Shown here in pieces: positions 5,552 to 9,124 of a DNA stretch of 9,124 bases (positions are counted from its first letter, which is position 1; every line of letters begins with the position of its first letter). The DNA comes from Candidatus Bipolaricaulota bacterium (GTDB lineage: Bacteria; Bipolaricaulota; Bipolaricaulia; UBA7950; UBA9294). The position numbers and the translations under genes are program-made. The stretch spans positions 1 through 9,124 of the forward strand of contig JAUWNS010000091.1 of assembly GCA_030612485.1 (NCBI GenBank), given 5' to 3'. Under the pieces are notes generated by a model that did not search any database, was not told where the DNA came from, and saw only the letters and a program-made list of their open reading frames with translations.

Positions 5552-6904
5552 CTAAGCAGATAGCTCTGTCACAAGGCGATCGAGGTTCATATCCCGCGAT
5601 CCCTTGACGAGGAGGACGTTGCTCTTCCCTTTTAAGGTCTTGCGGATGGAATCGGCGAGGTTTTTTCGGCTGGAGAAGACGAAGGTTCCAGTGAGGGCAT
5701 CCTTGACGGTTCCTCGAGCCGCCTCCGTGGCGAGGTCGCCTACCGGGAAGATCGGTCCGATTCCAAGATGGAGGGCAAGATCGATCATCTCATGATGGAA
5801 GCACGGGGAATCGTCACCCAGGTCGAGCATGTTCCCAAAGACGAATCCCCGCCGGTCCATGGGTAGATCGAGCGAGGCAAGGGTGAAGAGGGCCGCCCGC
5901 GTGGAATCGGGGTTGGCGTTGTAAGTGTCGTCGAGGAGGTGTCCAAACGGGGCGGGAAGGAGGTTCAAGCGGTGGAGGAACGGCTTGAACGTTCTCATTC
6001 GGTTCTCGATCATCTCTTTCGCGAGGCCTAGTTCGAGCGCGCAGGCGACGGCAGATAAGATGTTGGTGGCGTTGTGCCGACCGAGGAGGTTCGTTTCCAG
6101 CCGAAGGGGTGGATCCTCCACCTCGATAATGAGGCCGGGGCACGCTCCAACGATCTTCCCGTGCACCATTCCACCTTGAAGACCGACTGAGACGATCTCC
6201 CCCGTCCATTCGTCCGCGAGCCGGGAGAGCTCCGGGCAGTCGAGGTTGATGATCGAACTCCCCTGTGACGGGAGTGCACGAACGAGCTCCCACTTCTCTT
6301 GTGCGATCGCCTCTACGTTTCCAAACCCGGAGAGGTGGCCGTGTCCGACCATCGTAAGGATGGCGATCTTCGGAGAGAGGAGCGCTGCGAGGGGGGCGAT
6401 CTCTCCTGGCGCGCTTGCCCCCAGCTCGAAGATCCCGACCTGTGCGTCGGACGGCATCGCTAGTAACGCGAGGGGAAGGCCAAGCTCTGTATTGTAGTTG
6501 TGCGGGGCGGAGAAGACACGAAGGCCTCTCTCCAATATATGGGCGAGGATGGCCTTGGTCGTCGTCTTTCCACAGGTGCCGGTGATCCCGACGAACGTCG
6601 CGGGCAACTCACTGCGCCAGGCAAAGGCGAGGGAGGAGAGCGCGACTCGAGTCTCCTCGACCACGATCAGGTTCCGCCCGTATCGGGGGATCGCGCCGGC
6701 GTCCGCGATGAGCGCGCCGCACGCCCCGCGGGCGAACGCCTCCGCGAGGAAGGCGTGCCCGTCGGTGCGCTCCCCGACGAGGGCGACGAACAGGTCCCCC
6801 TCCCGGACGAGGCGGGAGTCGTGGATCGCCCGGAGCGGGACCTCATCGCTTTCCCGCAGCAGGCGTCCAGCGACGATCCGCGCGATATCACTGCTGGGGA
6901 ACAT
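5552..6904 (-). CDS. murF: UDP-N-acetylmuramoyl-tripeptide--D-alanyl-D-alanine ligase (MurF)
   Basis: MurF adds D-Ala-D-Ala to the UDP-MurNAc-tripeptide with ATP, the last cytoplasmic step of peptide-stem assembly. The 450 residues match the family length. Visible in order: the N-terminal substrate domain with DSRLVREGDLFVAL (29-42), the P-loop GITGTCGKTTTK (106-117), HNYNTELGLPLALL (135-148), the central FELGAS (159-164), EAIAQEKWEL with a probable carbamoylated lysine K204, and the C-terminal DDTYNANPDSTRAAL segment. The protein ends LLVKGSRDMNLDRLV, also typical. The start is the only reasonable one and lies one base after the stop of the upstream gene, with GGAAGGGTAGG just before the ATG. 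No other mur or division gene is visible, unlike the usual mra cluster arrangement. The Cys in the P-loop replaces a more usual Asn or Ser, at a position that varies in the family. Confidence 0.95.
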   Translation of the reverse strand: MFPSSDIARIVAGRLLRESDEVPLRAIHDSRLVREGDLFVALVGERTDGHAFLAEAFARGACGALIADAGAIPRYGRNLIVVEETRVALSSLAFAWRSELPATFVGITGTCGKTTTKAILAHILERGLRVFSAPHNYNTELGLPLALLAMPSDAQVGIFELGASAPGEIAPLAALLSPKIAILTMVGHGHLSGFGNVEAIAQEKWELVRALPSQGSSIINLDCPELSRLADEWTGEIVSVGLQGGMVHGKIVGACPGLIIEVEDPPLRLETNLLGRHNATNILSAVACALELGLAKEMIENRMRTFKPFLHRLNLLPAPFGHLLDDTYNANPDSTRAALFTLASLDLPMDRRGFVFGNMLDLGDDSPCFHHEMIDLALHLGIGPIFPVGDLATEAARGTVKDALTGTFVFSSRKNLADSIRKTLKGKSNVLLVKGSRDMNLDRLVTELSA

Positions 6905-6905
6905 C

Positions 6906-8696
6906 CTACCCTTCCGGAAGGAAGAGCGGGACGCTCACTTCCCGTTCGTCATAAAGGAAGTAACCGGTGATCTCCGTTCTGACCTTGTCGATCCCCTGCA
7001 GTCCGCTGGGAGACATGTAATCCCAGGCGAAGAGTTCGACGGTGAGGGTGTCGTAGCTCGGCAGCTCCTCGATCCTCTCGATGATGTCCGCGAGCGACTC
7101 GAACTCGATCGGCGACTCTCCCTCTTCGATGAGGCGCGGTCCGCTGTAGGCGCGCACCGTGATGTCGTCGGCCATAAGGCCGATAGGGATCGTGATCTCT
7201 CCTTCTTGCGTCTGTTTCTCCCCGTGGTAGGTCAGCAGTTCAACGGTGTAGTAGATCGTGTCTCCGGGATAGTAGAAGTCCTGGTCGAGTTCGAGGTGGT
7301 TGATGTGCATTGCTCTTATCTCCTGCGTGATCTGCATCGAGGCGGCGATGCGCGTGATCTCTGGGTCCTGGAAGTCGTTGTACTGCAGGAAGTTGACGAT
7401 CCCTGCCAACTGCCATGGCGGATAGATCGCGATATCTTGCGTACTCAAGAAGATATCATGCCGTTCGAGCGGAAACGGCATCCCGTCTCCCAGGATCTGA
7501 TAGCTCACCTCAACTGTACCCTGTCCGATCCGGTCGAGGGTGGCATCGATCGCTTCGAATCCGGTCGCGAGAAGAAGATCTGGCATAATGCGCGGCTCGT
7601 CCACGAGATTTATCCGGAAGTTCTGCGAGCGATTACGGTCGAGGTCGAGAACCCCTAGAGAGAGGTTGATTAACTCTGGCTCTTCCCCGATCCGCCCCCC
7701 AATCCCTGGCATGCGATCCTCGAGGATTGTTCCAATCGACTCTCCGAGCGTCCCCAGCTTGAACGAGGCGTCGTAAGCCTTCATCGTGTCGTAGATATGG
7801 ACGGTGGTAAGAGGGAAGGCAGCCGCTCCGTTTGACAGGAATGGATGGCCGAAGCCCACGATCGTATTCCCTTCTTTGTAGGTGAGGGTTCCGAGTGCCC
7901 CGATCGTGACATCGCCGCTCGCTAATGCGACCCCGATTGCGCTCCCCGGCTGGAGGGGGGCTCCTCCGTCTGTGTTGCTGGTCGCCCCACCCGCGATGGG
8001 GTTTAGACGGAGGCCGAAGGAGGAGAGTCCGGGCACGGTGGAGGGAAGTCCAGTGGGTAGAAACTCAGAAAGGAGGCCGTCCGGTGGTGTGGTGATTCCA
8101 TCCATCAGCGTTTCGAGCGCCCGGCCGGAGAGACCGGTGACAAGGAGTGATGAGGAGACCGGGTAGGCAAAGATCGTGTCCGGTGCTGCTTGAAGGGCGG
8201 TGATCGCGGGAGGGGCATCAACCTCAGCTAGGCTGACACCGGTGAGGAGCGTCTCCTGGCTCGGACGGGAAGCGATCGACGTTCCGTTTATTACATCGAT
8301 GATTCCGAGCATCTGCTCGATCGGGGTAACCAGGCCGATCGGGGTGATCTCCTTTGACCAGGAGGCGGCGCGACTCAGGGCACCGATCATCTTCCCGTCG
8401 ATGTAGATCGGGCTTCCGCTCATCCCTTGTGCGATTCCACCGGAGCGGCCGATCGCCTCCCCACTCACGCGCACGACGATGAAATCCGTGCGTTCCCCAG
8501 GTTCGTCGATCACACCGAGGATCTCCACGTTGAACTCGCTGATCACGTCACCAGCGACGACTGTCTTCCCGATGCCGTGCATCCCGAGTTCGATCTCATC
8601 GAGGAAGAGGAAGTCCCCCCGATCGTAAGCGAGCCCAGTGACGGCGGTTCCAGCGATGAGCAGGGCAATAGCTACCACACTTGTTATTCGTTTCAT
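6906..8696 (-). CDS. Secreted SpoIVB-type (S55) serine peptidase domain protein
   Basis: The 596-residue protein has an Sec-type signal peptide (KR, then a hydrophobic stretch 7-22, likely cleavage after GLA at 23). A region typical of S55 domain proteins follows: LGMHGIGKTVVAGD (37-50), FNVEILGV, and GGIAQGMSGSPIYIDGKMIG (86-105), where S93 is the expected nucleophile by comparison with GxSG peptidases. Near 270-290 lies GTLTYKEGNTIVGFGHPF, whose H284 corresponds to the active-site His region of SpoIVB. The remaining 300 residues look beta-rich and end without an anchor. It should act outside the cytoplasmic membrane; its substrate is unknown. There is no sign of sporulation genes, so a role other than SpoIVB's is likely. 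It starts with a strong ribosome site and ends one base before murF. Confidence 0.82.
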   Translation of the reverse strand: MKRITSVVAIALLIAGTAVTGLAYDRGDFLFLDEIELGMHGIGKTVVAGDVISEFNVEILGVIDEPGERTDFIVVRVSGEAIGRSGGIAQGMSGSPIYIDGKMIGALSRAASWSKEITPIGLVTPIEQMLGIIDVINGTSIASRPSQETLLTGVSLAEVDAPPAITALQAAPDTIFAYPVSSSLLVTGLSGRALETLMDGITTPPDGLLSEFLPTGLPSTVPGLSSFGLRLNPIAGGATSNTDGGAPLQPGSAIGVALASGDVTIGALGTLTYKEGNTIVGFGHPFLSNGAAAFPLTTVHIYDTMKAYDASFKLGTLGESIGTILEDRMPGIGGRIGEEPELINLSLGVLDLDRNRSQNFRINLVDEPRIMPDLLLATGFEAIDATLDRIGQGTVEVSYQILGDGMPFPLERHDIFLSTQDIAIYPPWQLAGIVNFLQYNDFQDPEITRIAASMQITQEIRAMHINHLELDQDFYYPGDTIYYTVELLTYHGEKQTQEGEITIPIGLMADDITVRAYSGPRLIEEGESPIEFESLADIIERIEELPSYDTLTVELFAWDYMSPSGLQGIDKVRTEITGYFLYDEREVSVPLFLPEG

Positions 8697-8700
8697 GCTT

Positions 8701-8707
8701 CCTCCTT
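8701..8707 (-). promoter_or_regulatory. Strong ribosome binding site of the S55 gene
   Basis: AAGGAGG on the - strand lies 4 bases before the ATG at 8696 and confirms that start, which also gives a proper signal peptide. Confidence 0.7.
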
Positions 8708-8727
8708 GCAGGTCAGACGCTCTCTCC

Positions 8728-8757
8728 AGTGTAGAATGAGTCCTTCACGGTTCTTAA
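8728..8757 (-). promoter_or_regulatory. Candidate promoter of the S55-murF unit
   Basis: On the - strand TTAAGA (8757-8752) and TACACT (8733-8728) are separated by 18 bases; each matches 4 of 6 consensus positions. They lie in the 120-base gap after trkH. A start near 8721 would give a leader of about 25 bases containing the ribosome site. Weak evidence; co-transcription from trkH is also possible, as no clear terminator is seen in the gap. Confidence 0.3.
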
Positions 8758-8816
8758 GCATAAAGAAGAGGGGCACGAATCGCAAAAAGACGCCTTCGCC
8801 ACGAAAAAGCAGTCGG

Positions 8817-9124
8817 TTACTGGATCCCGCGGAAGAAGAAGCGGACGAGCATCATCACGGGGATGATCTCGAGGCGGCCGATCCACATGTTGAAGCAGAG
8901 GGCGAGCTTGCTCACGGTCGACATCGTCGGACCGGTGATCCCGACCGACAGACCGACGTTTCCCTGCGCGCTTGCCACCTCGAATATGACGTCGGAGAGG
9001 GTGAACTGCGGCGGCACGGTGTGCAGGAGAGTGATTATGCCTGCGCTCAGGAAGATCAACCATAGGAAGGTGATCAGGGCAGCGTCCTCCAACCGGTGAC
9101 CGATCTCGGACTCATCGATCGCGG
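8817..9124 (-). CDS. trkH: TrkH/KtrB-type K+ transporter subunit, C-terminal part (partial at window edge)
   Basis: The frame is open to the right window edge and the gene begins beyond it. The 101 visible residues start AIDESEIGHRLEDAAL, then a membrane helix (LITFLWLIFLSAGIITLL), the pore segment VIFEVASAQGNVGLSVGIT with the GNVG selectivity-filter motif of the fourth pore loop, and a last helix carrying the family's FNMWIGRLEIIPV ending (GRLExxP). TrkH forms a K+ pathway in the cytoplasmic membrane and normally works with the NAD/ATP-binding regulator TrkA, which is not in the window. The C-terminus is intact (RFFFRGIQ then TAA). Trk and Ktr types cannot be told apart from this part alone. 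Confidence 0.88.
   Translation of the reverse strand, partial: AIDESEIGHRLEDAALITFLWLIFLSAGIITLLHTVPPQFTLSDVIFEVASAQGNVGLSVGITGPTMSTVSKLALCFNMWIGRLEIIPVMMLVRFFFRGIQ

Noticed and set aside
5326..5607. + strand open frame of 93 codons with a hydrophobic stretch
   Set aside because: It has no ribosome site, runs into the 3' end of murF on the other strand, and part of its translation comes from the CTTNGCGT repeats.
6498..7658. Long + strand open frame of 386 codons
   Set aside because: It lies opposite murF and the S55 gene, both with complete family motifs, and its translation is Arg/Ser-rich with no family features. It is the expected mirror of GC-rich coding DNA.
8743..8816. Possible trkH terminator in the gap before the S55 gene
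   Set aside because: On the - strand there are short T runs, but the only stem nearby is 4 bp (TTCG/CGAA), too weak to call.
8713..9063. - strand open frame of 116 codons overlapping the trkH end
   Set aside because: It is His/Arg-rich and lies in another frame of DNA that encodes clear TrkH pore motifs.

Overview
The window comes from a bacterial chromosome. It encodes a peptidoglycan precursor ligase (MurF), a K+ transporter subunit of the TrkH type, a secreted S55 (SpoIVB-type) serine peptidase and a YhaN/YhaO DNA-repair pair. The outer parts are GC-rich: 60-base samples from 4801 and 8101 have 41 and 38 G+C. The middle is clearly poorer: samples from 1561 and 2581 have 29 and 22. No rRNA or tRNA is present and the taxon cannot be fixed. 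A murein-making lineage with large S55 proteins (for example Bipolaricaulota, Thermotogota or Synergistota) would fit, but that is a guess.

Layout from left to right. (1) 1-477, + strand: the 3' end of a THEP1-like NTPase gene overlaps by ATGA the start of a short, broken gene that resembles the pyridoxamine-phosphate-oxidase (FMN split barrel) family. (2) 478-4612: a block of lower GC holding two - strand genes that overlap by ATGA. The first transcribed is a YhaO-like (SbcD/Mre11-type) metallophosphoesterase. The second is a YhaN-like (SbcC/Rad50-type) ATPase with a two-helix membrane hairpin in the middle of its coiled coil. A probable promoter and two 12-bp direct repeats lie upstream. 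(3) 4616-5146, + strand: the 3' third of rmuC, without its 5' part. (4) 5147-5551: a spacer between convergent genes with a hairpin, a perfect 16-nt palindrome, degenerate CTTNGCGT repeats and two protein-like small ORFs in one - strand frame. (5) 5552-9124, - strand: the end of trkH, then an S55 peptidase gene and murF separated by a single base.

The main observation is that the yhaO-yhaN block is flanked by two damaged genes and differs from both flanks in base composition. This suggests a DNA-processing cassette that arrived by transfer and replaced the 5' part of rmuC, itself a gene linked to DNA recombination. The right-hand cluster appears to be ordinary envelope and ion-homeostasis housekeeping. 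The closely coupled S55-murF pair there has no obvious textbook explanation. No CRISPR array, insertion sequence, transposase or integrase is visible.
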